From contig NZ_RCCK01000014.1 in the NCBI RefSeq assembly GCF_003664035.1, positions 456,981 through 520,980 of the forward strand: a stretch of 64,000 bases of DNA, given 5' to 3'. Position numbers and translations under genes: made by a program. The notes under the pieces were generated by a model. The model searched no databases, was not told the origin of the DNA, and saw nothing but the letters and a program-made list of their open reading frames with translations. Of this stretch, positions 54,669 through 63,227 are shown one piece after another. The stretch comes from Pedobacter alluvionis. Its GTDB lineage: Bacteria; Bacteroidota; Bacteroidia; Sphingobacteriales; Sphingobacteriaceae. Position 1 is the first letter of the stretch; each line of letters opens with the position of its first letter.

Positions 54669-56846
54669 TCATTTCAGACTACTCCATCTTTTTCTAATCA
54701 CCTGAAGAGCCTTTTTCAACACTAAATCTTCTCGCTTTTCAACTGAATTTCTGGATTGGCTAACATAAATATCCGGCAGAACCCCTTTTAGGTGATGCTT
54801 GCTCCCATCAGAATTTTTAACCAACATCCCGGAGTAGTACACAATTAAATTACCCGGGAGATAAGCTATATTTACATCTCCATTTGTACCTGCAGTCGCG
54901 TCTCCTACAATTATCCCCAGTTTAAAGTCTTTTATCAGTCCCAATAAAGATTCTGAAGCACTCATGGCAGATGCGTTGGTCAAAAATATTACCTGTTGTG
55001 TTAATCTATTTTTAATATCAGGAAAATATATCTCGGAACCCGGCTGAAAACTCAAATGCTCAAGATCAGGGTAAAGAATTTTTGGGTTAAAGAAGCGTAC
55101 GGTCCTGATGGTGTCCCTTGCCAAAGCAGGAATCAAATCTGTACTGATTGTCTGATCGAAAACATATCCCCGAAGATCAAACACTATCGACCTGGCAGTC
55201 TTTAAAAGTTCAAAATTCTGATCTGTCAAAGAATTTCGTGTGAGATCAAAATAATAGATATCCGGTGCAACCCAGCCATTTCCCTTTTGTAAATAACCTG
55301 CATTTCCCGGCGTGTAATCTTCTGATACTTTTGTTCGCTCAATTGCAACCTTACGGGTATCTCCATGTCGAAGTACTGTAACTTCTATTTTTTCATTTTT
55401 TTTCCCATTGAACAGCCGGTTAACTACAAGCAGATCTTTTTTTTGCTTTGATCCCGACACATATTGAATTAATGTATCAACCTGCTTACCGACAGGAATT
55501 CCATTAACCTTGACAATAATGTCACCTGGAAAAATACTATCCATGAGTCGTTTATCGGAAACTTCCTTAACTACAATTTTATTATCTGCCCGAACAAGAG
55601 AAATTGGGAGCGTGTAGTAAGGCTCCATTCCCATAATCGAAATAAACATGTGTGCATCATTATAAAATGAACACATTCGTTCAATCACCTTGATGTAGGT
55701 AGTGTGGGTTTTGGCTAAACTGGCTTCCTGAAGTATTTCAGCTAAAAGACGTTCCTGATCAATTTTTACATCGTCCATGTATGGAAAGGAATGTCTAAGT
55801 ATGTTCCAGAGCATAATTACATCTGCAATCCTTAATTCCTCATGTTCAAATGCCGAAATCTTGTTATAGTTTAGGTCGGTATGATCGTTTACTTTGTTTG
55901 TTGCAATGGGGAAAGTGGAAGATTTGTTGCCTAATAAAACAAGCGGCATTACGACACTGATGCCCTTAACAATTTCTTTATCGAGGTACTCGCCAAATTT
56001 AAGCTTTTGGCTATAAAGTACATAGTTTGGATCTGTTATTTCGAAAGTAATCTTTGTTAGTTTGGCAGATGTTTTTTGGGTTGTATTTAAAATTTCATGA
56101 GGGCTAAATGATCTGTCGCCATCAATAATCTTAAAAACAGGTTTATCAATCGAAACTGGGAGGTTTGGGTCTGTTGCAAGTTCAAATGCGATCAGTTCAG
56201 CTGAACTGTTTATAGTGCCCGTGAAGTGATGGATCTCAGGTATGTTGTTTTTAAGTTCTATTGAATCCTTTCCATTCACTATTTTTAATTCAGCAGGTTC
56301 ACCATCCTTTTTGTTTACACGCGTGGTGAGGCTAAAATCATATTTTAATCCCCGGTAACCTGATACATCATATACGCCGGTCAATGGTATTTGTATATTG
56401 CGATCATTTCCTACAATTGGAGTACGATTTAATCTGATACTCTTATAAGGCCTTTCTAAGATACCGCTATAAAGATTAAATCCGAGGTGCTGCCATGATA
56501 TCTCTTTATAACCACCAGGGATATTCGGCTTCAGTTTATCTATATCAAAACTTTCTTTTTGACCAGTTAAGGTAATTTTGATAGTGGGAGCAATTGGAAG
56601 AAATATTTTTCTCAGTTCATCAATAAGTTCATCATCATTACTCACCTTTAACATAGCTCTACTTCCGTTTATCGCCACCCCTTCCCATATTTCCAGTTTG
56701 TTTTCATCTGAAGGATGAAAATATTGGACGTAGCCGTAGATTTTCGAAAATGCTGTTAGATTCCTGATTTGGCGGTTACTCAACTGTCCTAGCACCAAGA
56801 CTGGAGATAGTAAAAGGAATAGGGTTAGTATTTTCTTTATCGGCAT
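54669..56846 (-). CDS. Exported S41-family peptidase with PDZ domain
   Basis: This 725-aa protein has a signal peptide ending at VLGQ. A beta-rich N-terminal half (to about 340) precedes a helical S41 N-domain, a PDZ-like segment (PGDIIVKVNGIPVGKQVDTL) and the S41 catalytic domain with SIVFDLRGYV and NASAMSASESLLGL, whose Ser in MSASE is the likely nucleophile. GDATAGTNGDV and a late GVLPDIYV follow, as in Tsp/CtpA relatives. It would cut proteins in the periplasm. It is the only minus-strand gene inside the accessory region and may predate the insertions. Confidence 0.88.
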   Translation of the reverse strand: MPIKKILTLFLLLSPVLVLGQLSNRQIRNLTAFSKIYGYVQYFHPSDENKLEIWEGVAINGSRAMLKVSNDDELIDELRKIFLPIAPTIKITLTGQKESFDIDKLKPNIPGGYKEISWQHLGFNLYSGILERPYKSIRLNRTPIVGNDRNIQIPLTGVYDVSGYRGLKYDFSLTTRVNKKDGEPAELKIVNGKDSIELKNNIPEIHHFTGTINSSAELIAFELATDPNLPVSIDKPVFKIIDGDRSFSPHEILNTTQKTSAKLTKITFEITDPNYVLYSQKLKFGEYLDKEIVKGISVVMPLVLLGNKSSTFPIATNKVNDHTDLNYNKISAFEHEELRIADVIMLWNILRHSFPYMDDVKIDQERLLAEILQEASLAKTHTTYIKVIERMCSFYNDAHMFISIMGMEPYYTLPISLVRADNKIVVKEVSDKRLMDSIFPGDIIVKVNGIPVGKQVDTLIQYVSGSKQKKDLLVVNRLFNGKKNEKIEVTVLRHGDTRKVAIERTKVSEDYTPGNAGYLQKGNGWVAPDIYYFDLTRNSLTDQNFELLKTARSIVFDLRGYVFDQTISTDLIPALARDTIRTVRFFNPKILYPDLEHLSFQPGSEIYFPDIKNRLTQQVIFLTNASAMSASESLLGLIKDFKLGIIVGDATAGTNGDVNIAYLPGNLIVYYSGMLVKNSDGSKHHLKGVLPDIYVSQSRNSVEKREDLVLKKALQVIRKRWSSLK

Positions 56847-56964
56847 GTAAGTTGTGAATAACGTTTCTTAATTCTTTTTTACCTTCTTCAATATTCTTGT
56901 TTTCTGAAGTTATTGAAGCTGTATATCCTTCATTTGTAATAACAATATCACTGTTCTGTCGAAA
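56846..56964 (-). pseudogene. Possible C-terminal remnant of an unknown gene
   Basis: On the minus strand an open frame without a start reads as ordinary A/T-rich coding sequence (NSDIVITNEGYTASITSENK, then KNIEEGKKELRNVIHNLHA). It runs out of frame into the S41 gene start. It looks like the tail of a gene whose 5' part is lost; low confidence. Confidence 0.3.
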
Positions 56965-57458
56965 TTAGTTGTTCGAATATTAGCCGAACTCTGATACCTA
57001 TAAACTCGCCCTAACTATTTTCCAACGCCTCTGAGCTTAGATTGAGATAAAGATACCTCCTTTCTTAATCAAACCAGCAATTTGATCGTTTTTCCACCAT
57101 GTTTGATCATTCTAATTGATTATTTCAATACTGCCCTTAAAGGCGATTTTACATCATTCAACGCTACATCACCACTTACCTTCCCACAGCGAAAGGTTTG
57201 TTCTTATTACACCTTTTCCCTAAAGATTTACGATAAGAAACCTCGTTAACACCGACCTCATAAAAAGCTAAAATGCTTAAATATAGGTACTGGAATTTTA
57301 AATAATAAGGCTTATACTTGTACAAAAAGACGCAAGGAACAATATATTGCTCACGCCAGTAAGGACAATTAAAGATGCTGGCAATTCGTAGTTTCGCATA
57401 TTTGTGAACCAACAGTGATTTTAAAAAGATACTTCAAATGACAAAATCATAATATTAA
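56847..57458. other. Intergenic region, A/T-rich
   Basis: Apart from the possible remnant at its left end, I see no gene in these 612 bp. A minus-strand frame at 57176-57412 (78 codons, many Tyr and Lys) lacks any supporting feature. Confidence 0.45.
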
Positions 57459-57818
57459 ATGGAATTCCTGAAAAAGATCTTTTCAAAAAAGACAAAAGAG
57501 AATGATATACCGATACCAGAAAGGTATCCTGAAAATTCCGCTGGAGATTTTTATGTAGAGAACCAGGTTTGTATTGCCTGTGGTGCACCTGAGGCAGAAG
57601 CACCGGACTTAATGGAACATTCTAAAATTGAATATGGACACTGTTATTTTAAGAAACAACCTACTACTGCTGACGAATTAGACAGAGCAATTAATGCAAT
57701 GGAAGTCTCGTGTATTTCAGGCATTAGATATGGCGGTAAAGACAAAGCAATACTTAAGCGGCTTTATGATTTAGGTATGCAAGCAGAATGCGATTATAAA
57801 CTGGAGAATTTAGAATGA
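57459..57818 (+). CDS. Ferredoxin-like protein with reduced cysteine set
   Basis: This 119-aa protein contains GDFYVENQVCIACGAPEAEAP, which resembles the first half of a bacterial ferredoxin (CxxCGxC...P), but the third Cys position is Pro. A later SCISGIRYGG resembles the second Cys-containing loop. The remaining four Cys are Cys in CIAC, CYF and CIS. Either a modified 4Fe-4S or another metal site, or a structural relative without a cluster, is possible. The gene ends 2 nt before structured element copy D. Confidence 0.6.
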   Translation: MEFLKKIFSKKTKENDIPIPERYPENSAGDFYVENQVCIACGAPEAEAPDLMEHSKIEYGHCYFKKQPTTADELDRAINAMEVSCISGIRYGGKDKAILKRLYDLGMQAECDYKLENLE

Positions 57819-57820
57819 TA

Positions 57821-57955
57821 CACTACATGCGCAAGTCTTAGCGTCTACGCTAGTGGGCTGGATAGATTGTGTGTAGCTGAGATTTAATTGACGGATTTAT
57901 TAAGTACAAGTCAGGCCTATACTCTGACCAGGGGCACTAAGACTTGCGCTAGATG
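57821..57955 (+). mobile_element. Structured inverted-repeat element, copy D
   Basis: It begins CACTACATGCGCAAGTC and ends GCACTAAGACTTGCGCTAGA. It starts 2 nt after the ferredoxin-like gene and ends 42 nt before the next. Confidence 0.8.
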
Positions 57956-57997
57956 TGGCCAATAATATTATAAAAGAAAAATTAAAGTGTAAAAGCT

Positions 57998-58405
57998 ATG
58001 GATCAAAAATCAGAAAATTTTAACGACTTAGTGAAATACCTTGAGAAAGAAACAAAACAACATCAATCAGCTTGTAGAGTTAAGAATGTTTTAGCTCAAT
58101 TATTGTTTTTAATTACTATTATATTCAGTGCATTAGGCTTAGTTAATACAGGAACAAATTGGTTTAACTTAAAAGAAATGTCAGCAATTGCTGCAATGCC
58201 AGGAATTATTTTGATTTTTTCAAATACTTTCAAGTTCGAAGCACGGTCAAAATGGAACAAACTAAAGCAAAGAAAATTAGAAGGACTACTTAGCAAATTG
58301 AAATTTGAAAATGCTACTGTTGCAGAAATTTCTAAAGAAATGCGAGAGGAGCTAGAAAAACTTGACGAAATGAGAGTTCAATTAGAAAAGCCGATTGCAA
58401 AATAA
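57998..58405 (+). CDS. Two-helix membrane protein, possibly SLATT/DUF4231-like
   Basis: This 135-aa protein has an N-terminal polar helix, two membrane helices (about residues 28-48 and 58-78) with a short loop, and a long amphipathic C-terminal helix rich in Lys and Glu. That layout matches SLATT-type proteins, which are predicted pore-forming effectors in conflict systems. The sequence is too short to be sure, and no nucleotide-sensing partner is adjacent. It lies tightly between structured elements D and E (42 nt and 3 nt gaps). Confidence 0.5.
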   Translation: MDQKSENFNDLVKYLEKETKQHQSACRVKNVLAQLLFLITIIFSALGLVNTGTNWFNLKEMSAIAAMPGIILIFSNTFKFEARSKWNKLKQRKLEGLLSKLKFENATVAEISKEMREELEKLDEMRVQLEKPIAK

Positions 58406-58408
58406 ATC

Positions 58409-58544
58409 CATTACTAGCGCAAGTCTTAGCGTTTACGCTAGTGGGCTGGATGACTTGCGCTTAGTATAGATTTAATTGAGAATTTTTAAAACACAAGTCA
58501 GGCCTTCGCTTTTGGCCCAAGCGCTAAGACTTGCGCTAGATATG
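58409..58544 (+). mobile_element. Structured inverted-repeat element, copy E
   Basis: The most regular copy: CATTACTAGCGCAAGTC at the start and GCGCTAAGACTTGCGCTAGA at the end. The left half alone can fold (GCGCAAGTC / GACTTGCGC with AGCG-TTTA-CGCT inside), as can the right half (CAAGTCAGGCC / GGCC...GACTTG). Confidence 0.85.
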
Positions 58545-58576
58545 TTTAATAACACATTTTTAAATCAAACAAAACC

Positions 58577-59266
58577 CTATTCCCCACGCGTCAACACCTC
58601 ATCTATCATTCCAAATTCCTTTGCTTCGATGGCGCTCATCCAATAATCACGGCTGGCTATTTCATTGATCCGCTCATAACTTTGTCCGCTATGTTTCGCC
58701 AAAATATGGTACAGATCTGATTGTACTTTTAACACTTCTCTGATCCTGATATCCATATCAATGGCGGTTCCCTCTGCCCCACCCGAGGTTTGATGGATCA
58801 TAACCCTGGAGTGCTGCAGGGCCGAACGTTTACCGGCAGCACCGGCACACAACAATACCGAACCCATAGAAAGGGCGATGCCTGTGCAAATGGTGGCCAC
58901 ATCAGGCGCGATAAATTGCATGGTATCATAAATGCCAAAACCTGCATATACCGATCCACCGGGCGAGTTGATATACAATTGAATGTCGCTTTTGGTATCA
59001 ACCGACTGCAAAAAAAGCAATTGGGCCTGTATTACATTTGCATTCCGCTCATCAACGGCTTCCCCTAAAAAAATAATCCTGTCCATCATCAGCCGCGAGA
59101 AAACATCCATTTGTGCCACATTCAGCTGGCGTTCTTCGGTAATGTAGGGCGTCATGGCAACAGGCAGGGTATAAGCAGCGGTTCTGCCCATATACTGATC
59201 TACATAAAGGCTATTTAAGCCCTGGTGTTTTACCGCATAAAGGCGGAATTCTTTGTTAATATCCAT
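58577..59266 (-). CDS. ClpP-like serine protease subunit
   Basis: The start at 59266 (MDINKEFRLYAVKHQG) is chosen over an upstream ATG because it begins the compact protease. The 229-aa protein has the ClpP fold: YINSPGGSVYAGFGIYD, the nucleophile Ser in GIALSMGSVLL, the catalytic His in RVMIHQTSGG and Asp in SRDYWMSAIEAKEFGMID. Clp ATPases are not adjacent. It follows an ECF sigma factor and a small unknown protein on the same strand with a 77-bp gap, so it may be a dedicated second ClpP rather than the housekeeping one. Confidence 0.9.
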   Translation of the reverse strand: MDINKEFRLYAVKHQGLNSLYVDQYMGRTAAYTLPVAMTPYITEERQLNVAQMDVFSRLMMDRIIFLGEAVDERNANVIQAQLLFLQSVDTKSDIQLYINSPGGSVYAGFGIYDTMQFIAPDVATICTGIALSMGSVLLCAGAAGKRSALQHSRVMIHQTSGGAEGTAIDMDIRIREVLKVQSDLYHILAKHSGQSYERINEIASRDYWMSAIEAKEFGMIDEVLTRGE

Positions 59267-59343
59267 CGTATTGATTTTAAATTTCAGGCATAGCGATGCC
59301 CCTGCCCCATAATGGCGCATGATGTATAAATTAAATTGATTGT

Positions 59344-59613
59344 TTATTTACGGAACAAACGCATTACCTTTTGCCTGAAAGTTTGATGCTCGGCGGTATT
59401 AAACAGCGTTTCGTGTATGTTATTGATTTCATTTTTCAGCTGCTTCCGGCCATAATCACGCACCATTAGGTAGGTTTTGTTCTGCCAGTACACCTGTTGC
59501 TTTAGTTCAGGTTGCAGGATCATTTTGGCTTCGAACAGGAAACTTTCTCCATCCTTAACGTCCGACAGCAGGTAATGTTCTATTAAACGGAGCTCATTCA
59601 ACGATGTCTTCAT
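59344..59613 (-). CDS. Small soluble protein linked to an ECF sigma factor
   Basis: This 89-aa protein is helical and very polar, ends in QKVMRLFRK, and has no membrane segment or Cys-rich zinc site. It overlaps the ECF sigma factor gene by 20 bp and precedes the ClpP-like gene. Genes at this position often encode anti-sigma factors. The first 45 residues could form a short sigma-binding helical domain (LNELRLIEHYLLSDV). I infer a cytoplasmic anti-sigma role but see no diagnostic motif. Confidence 0.6.
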   Translation of the reverse strand: MKTSLNELRLIEHYLLSDVKDGESFLFEAKMILQPELKQQVYWQNKTYLMVRDYGRKQLKNEINNIHETLFNTAEHQTFRQKVMRLFRK

Positions 59614-60154
59614 ATTTTAAGGATTTTGCTTTAACGGTTTCTTTCACTTTTTCGAGGCATTTAAATTTCTGAGCCGTTGCAGAGCGTGCACCCGAAAAGC
59701 CAAAACGCCCGGCTAGTGTTTCCATATCCAGCTTTTCATAATAAAAAGCACTGAGCAATTGCATACATTTCTGTCCGGCCTGCTCCAGTAAATGCATCAG
59801 TTTCCCTGAAGAAACTTCCTCGTACCCGGTATCTGCCAAATCAATCTCTTTATTAAAAACAAGAGCAAGCGAATCAAGGGTAACATGTTTGTCGTTTTCC
59901 TGATAACGTTTGATCCATAAGTATTTCGCAATCCCAAATAAATAGGCTTTTTCCTGGTACTTCAGCTTCAGTCCTGAAACCTGCACTTTCTCATAATACA
60001 CCACCAGTGCATCCTGAAAAATGTCTTTCGCTTCCTCAAATGATCCACCCATCTTGCTTACGTGCCTTGCTACCAAAGGGAAAGCTTCTTTGTAGAGTTT
60101 CATAAAAAGGGCTTCGCGTTGGCTGGGCTTCTCTTTGATGGATGTTACCGTCAT
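59594..60154 (-). CDS. ECF-type RNA polymerase sigma factor
   Basis: This 186-aa sigma-70 family protein has region 2 (EAFPLVARHVSKMGGSFEEAKDIFQDALVVYYEK) and a region-4-like helix-turn-helix (YEKLDMETLAGRFGFSGARSATAQKFKCLEKVK). In region 2 the DIFQDALVV pattern is the canonical core-binding and -10-melting segment. The start is the ATG after a short A/T leader. It overlaps the next small gene. Targets unknown; the operon also contains a ClpP-like gene, so proteolysis may be an output or control of the sigma factor. Confidence 0.88.
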   Translation of the reverse strand: MTVTSIKEKPSQREALFMKLYKEAFPLVARHVSKMGGSFEEAKDIFQDALVVYYEKVQVSGLKLKYQEKAYLFGIAKYLWIKRYQENDKHVTLDSLALVFNKEIDLADTGYEEVSSGKLMHLLEQAGQKCMQLLSAFYYEKLDMETLAGRFGFSGARSATAQKFKCLEKVKETVKAKSLKYEDIVE

Positions 60155-60705
60155 GATTACTATGTTTATATAGTATGTGGAAATTTTTGATCAGATATCA
60201 CCTAAAATTAGTAATTATTTTTTTGGGGCGTTAACCTATTGTTCGGAAACATATTGTAAAAATTGTCTGGAGCCTAATGCCAGCTTGCTTAGAAAAAACA
60301 CAACCCTTACCGAAACAATATTAATACTACCTTGTGGACAATTCTCTTTTAAGGAAAGTTTAGGCATTATGCTAGCTTGCTTTGAAATAACACAGCCCTT
60401 AACGAAGCACGCCCGTCAATCCCAAGAGCCGGGGAAATCAAAAAAACAGGTGCAGTTCAGGTAAATTGGCACTGACAAACCTGAAACGCAGTGGTTTTGT
60501 GTTCATAACGATGATTTAAATTTTTAAAAAAATATTGAACACAAAACGAAGTGCCGCTGTTTTTTTGATGCGCATGGGATTGTGCAAAAGGCTCATTGCT
60601 GGATTGACGAAGCGCTTTGGGTACTTTGGCGCTCCAAAGTACCATGCCCCCGCGGCATAGAGCGGAAGAAGAATTCATACTGTACCGCATTAATCAATTC
60701 CCATC
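60155..60705. other. Intergenic region with repeat copies
   Basis: It has two related 38-bp stretches (GCCAGCTTGCTTAGAAA at 60279 and GCTAGCTTGCTTTGAAA at 60370) and then the interspersed repeat to 60672. The sigma-factor promoter should lie near 60160-60180 on the minus strand. No gene was seen. Confidence 0.5.
60370..60672. repeat. About 300-bp interspersed repeat, copy 2 (without terminal inverted repeats)
   Basis: It has the same landmarks as copy 1 (53620-53924), including GGTACTTTGG-CGCT-CCAAAGTACC, but no CTATCGTGTGGACACATC ends nearby. Confidence 0.8.
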
Positions 60706-61698
60706 TTAACCTTTCAACTTACCCGGCGTTACGGCAAATTTCTTTCTAAAGGCGTTGCTAAAATGCTGTACAGAGGAATAACCGAGCATAAATGCCACTG
60801 ATTTTATGGATAGGCCTTCCAGCAGTAGCTCTTTTGCATGGTTAAGCCTGTAATCGCTCAGATAACCGAATATGCTATTGTCAAATAACCCTTTAAAACC
60901 TTGTTTAAGTTTAAACTCATTAAGGCCGCATACTTTAGCCAGTTCTGCAACGGATGGTGGCTGGTGGATATTCTCGATGAGGTAATCCCTCGCATGATAA
61001 ATGCAATCCCTATCGTAAGCAGAATGTAAAGCTGCAGGTTCTTTTTGCTTATTGGCCCGCTCAAAAGCTTCGGCCTGGAGCACAAGCAGCTCAATACATT
61101 TCGATTCGATAAACATATGTTTCAAGCCTTCCGGATAATCACAATCGAGAATATCGCGGATGCAGTGCTGCATGGCCCATGAAATAGGGAGGTTTTGCTC
61201 CCCAAGCTGTGTATAACAACCAGTATCTACATGATCTGCCAGAACCTGTAATGCTTTGGTAGAGTGCTCTGCCAGTTGCAAAAACTTTTCTTTAGCAAAA
61301 TGCACTTCAAAAAAGCGGTAGCTCTGGCCGGTATCGTATTGGCCTGTACCATCAAGTTCAGGCATGTAAATTATATTCTGCTGGTTAGCATTAAAGGTGT
61401 ATTGCTGTTTATTTACGTCGTTAAAGATGGTCCCATTGCCAGAGAGCGTAAAACGCAGCTTAATCATATCCGGCACATCATAGGTAGGCCTGAAATACAT
61501 CTGGTGTTGTTTAAACAGGATGTCGCCGTACACAATATAAATACCAGGGATATTGATCTGCACCAATTCCGCATCGCTAAAAGAAAAACTGTGTTTCTCC
61601 TTTCTTTCTGTAACCAATCCCCCACTTACGGAAAGATCATCAAATCTGCCCCCTACCTTTTTCCAGGCCCCGTAATTCTTCCCAACATTGATTCCCAT
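60706..61698 (-). CDS. AraC/XylS-family transcriptional regulator
   Basis: The protein is about 330 aa from the ATG at 61698 (MGINVGKNYGAW); one more ATG 15 bp upstream is possible. The N-terminal ligand-sensing part resembles PchR-type regulators. The C-terminal AraC domain has two helix-turn-helix units (PSVAELAKVCGLNEFKLKQGFKGLF and SIKSVAFMLGYSSVQHFSNAFRKKFAVTPG, read in parts). It is divergent from the methyltransferase gene, with about 160 bp between the starts, and may control it. The ligand is unknown; PchR relatives often sense iron chelators. Confidence 0.88.
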   Translation of the reverse strand: MGINVGKNYGAWKKVGGRFDDLSVSGGLVTERKEKHSFSFSDAELVQINIPGIYIVYGDILFKQHQMYFRPTYDVPDMIKLRFTLSGNGTIFNDVNKQQYTFNANQQNIIYMPELDGTGQYDTGQSYRFFEVHFAKEKFLQLAEHSTKALQVLADHVDTGCYTQLGEQNLPISWAMQHCIRDILDCDYPEGLKHMFIESKCIELLVLQAEAFERANKQKEPAALHSAYDRDCIYHARDYLIENIHQPPSVAELAKVCGLNEFKLKQGFKGLFDNSIFGYLSDYRLNHAKELLLEGLSIKSVAFMLGYSSVQHFSNAFRKKFAVTPGKLKG

Positions 61699-61857
61699 AA
61701 TGGCAATTATCACAAAAAAAGCCGGAATAATGCTATTGGGTTATCCACAATTCGATTTTATGTAAAAGAAAATCCTTTTGATGTAAAAGCGTACAGCAGC
61801 TATTTTTCAATTTTGCCCCAATTGCGAAATGCACCGCAAGATGTTAATTACTTTATC

Positions 61858-62478
61858 ATGGAAGAGCAAGAAGACCAAAATACATTAACGCTAGATAAAA
61901 AAATTGACACTCTCCCACCTAAAAACAGTCTAATTTTTAAACTTTTACAACATTTACCCTTAAAAAAGGATGCAAATGTATTAGAAATAGGCCCAACGAA
62001 CACCGAACACCTCTCTTACCTGTTCCAAAAGGTAGAGAATTTAAGTTATACAGGCACTTATTCTTCTGAAGCTGGAATAAAAGAAGCCTTTTCTATAGTT
62101 GAAACTAATGGTAATCCGGTAGATTTGATTAAAATAACAGATAATGAACTCAATTTACAGGATAATTCCTTTGATTGTTGTTTCACAGCCAACACCATTT
62201 ATTTATGGCCTGATCCGCTAAAATACTTATCTGAAAGCTACCGCGTATTAAAACCAGAAGGAAAAATGAACCTGGCCTTTGTTGAAAAAAACTTTGGTGC
62301 CGGCCTGCCCTGGACACAGCTCGATTTTACATTTTACGAGATTGATGAAGTAAAGTCGTTTTTCAAACAATCGGGATTTGCAAAAATTGAAGTAAAGAAA
62401 TTAACGGAAACGATAATCGATCAGAACGGAAAGGAAATCACCAAACCGTTTATCATGGTATCAGGTCAGAAACAATAG
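61858..62478 (+). CDS. SAM-dependent methyltransferase
   Basis: The ATG at 61858 (MEEQEDQNTLTLDKK) is preferred. Further upstream the frame stays open only because it runs opposite the AraC gene. The 206-aa class I methyltransferase has VLEIGPTNTEHLSYL (SAM motif I), NLQDNSFDCCFTANTIYLWPD (motif IV region) and ESYRVLKPEGKMNLAFVEK (motif VI). The acceptor is probably a small molecule; the family (UbiE-like Methyltransf_11) is broad. It may be controlled by the divergent AraC-type regulator. Confidence 0.85.
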   Translation: MEEQEDQNTLTLDKKIDTLPPKNSLIFKLLQHLPLKKDANVLEIGPTNTEHLSYLFQKVENLSYTGTYSSEAGIKEAFSIVETNGNPVDLIKITDNELNLQDNSFDCCFTANTIYLWPDPLKYLSESYRVLKPEGKMNLAFVEKNFGAGLPWTQLDFTFYEIDEVKSFFKQSGFAKIEVKKLTETIIDQNGKEITKPFIMVSGQKQ

Positions 62479-62565
62479 TTGATCTGGTGATATTCACATA
62501 AAGCACAAGTCTGATATCATTAAGTTGATGGATAAATTGCGAAAAGATACCTTCGACTACGCTAA

Positions 62566-62693
62566 CATTGACAGACTCCAATAGAATGGTCGTCATCTCG
62601 ACCGGAGCAACGCGAAGTGGAGAGATCTATCTGGACAGATTTCTCGACTGCGTTACACCCCGATAGCCATCGGGTCCGCTCGAAATGACGACC
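62566..62693 (-). repeat. GTCATTTCGA-type repeat, reverse copy of 16402-16510
   Basis: Read on the minus strand it follows 16402-16510 closely, including GGAGTCTGTCAATG, but has an extra CCCGATGGCTATCGGGG hairpin after GAGCGGA. Confidence 0.75.
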
Positions 62694-62697
62694 CCGT

Positions 62698-62830
62698 GCC
62701 TGTCCATAGCGTTCCGAAGGGCGCTACGGATTAATAATAGAAAAGAGTCTGTGACTCGTTTTAATTGAGTTTATACACTCAATTTTATTCTTGCATCCAT
62801 AGAGACGCTATGCTTAACGCTACACACAGA
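62698..62830. repeat. 130-bp repeat, copy 1
   Basis: TGTCCATAGCGTTCCGAAGG starts the unit and AGACGCTATGCTTAA ends it, so its ends are themselves inverted. Copy 2 is at 63228-63360. Confidence 0.75.
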
Positions 62831-63227
62831 GTGGGTTTCTTTAACCAGGCTGCTCCGACACAGTGATACAACAACAATACCTTAAGATAACTTTCCCTTT
62901 ACCTATTATTTAGCTATTATTAACCTGCCGATCTAAAGCGACGTAAATCTTTGATCTACCTGATCTCAACCAGGGGTATCACTTAACCAAAGCAAGGGTT
63001 AAGCAGTGTGCAAGCAGGTGTAAGGCAAGCCTGGCCGGAAGGTGGCATAAACGTGGGGTAAATGTGGCATAAAGGTGGACTTGGAATATTTTTTTTTAGG
63101 GGATATTTAATCAGACGGATTGATTTGGGTTATCATCGCTTTTGATTAACCTAATATAAAAAATTATGGTGAAGCGGGCAAAAAAGAGCTTCGTAGTTTT
63201 TGGCACGGGCAGCAGAATGCAATTTGT

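Noticed and set aside
57176-57412. 78-codon minus-strand frame upstream of the ferredoxin-like gene
   Set aside because: No motif, no signal sequence and biased Tyr/Lys content typical of A/T-rich non-coding DNA.
49304-58544. A true integron array
   Set aside because: The elements lack RYYYAAC/GTTRRRY core sites and no integrase gene is visible; only the layout is similar.
61264-61857. Long N-terminal extension of the methyltransferase
   Set aside because: This part is opposite the AraC gene, and the methyltransferase fold starts after 61858.
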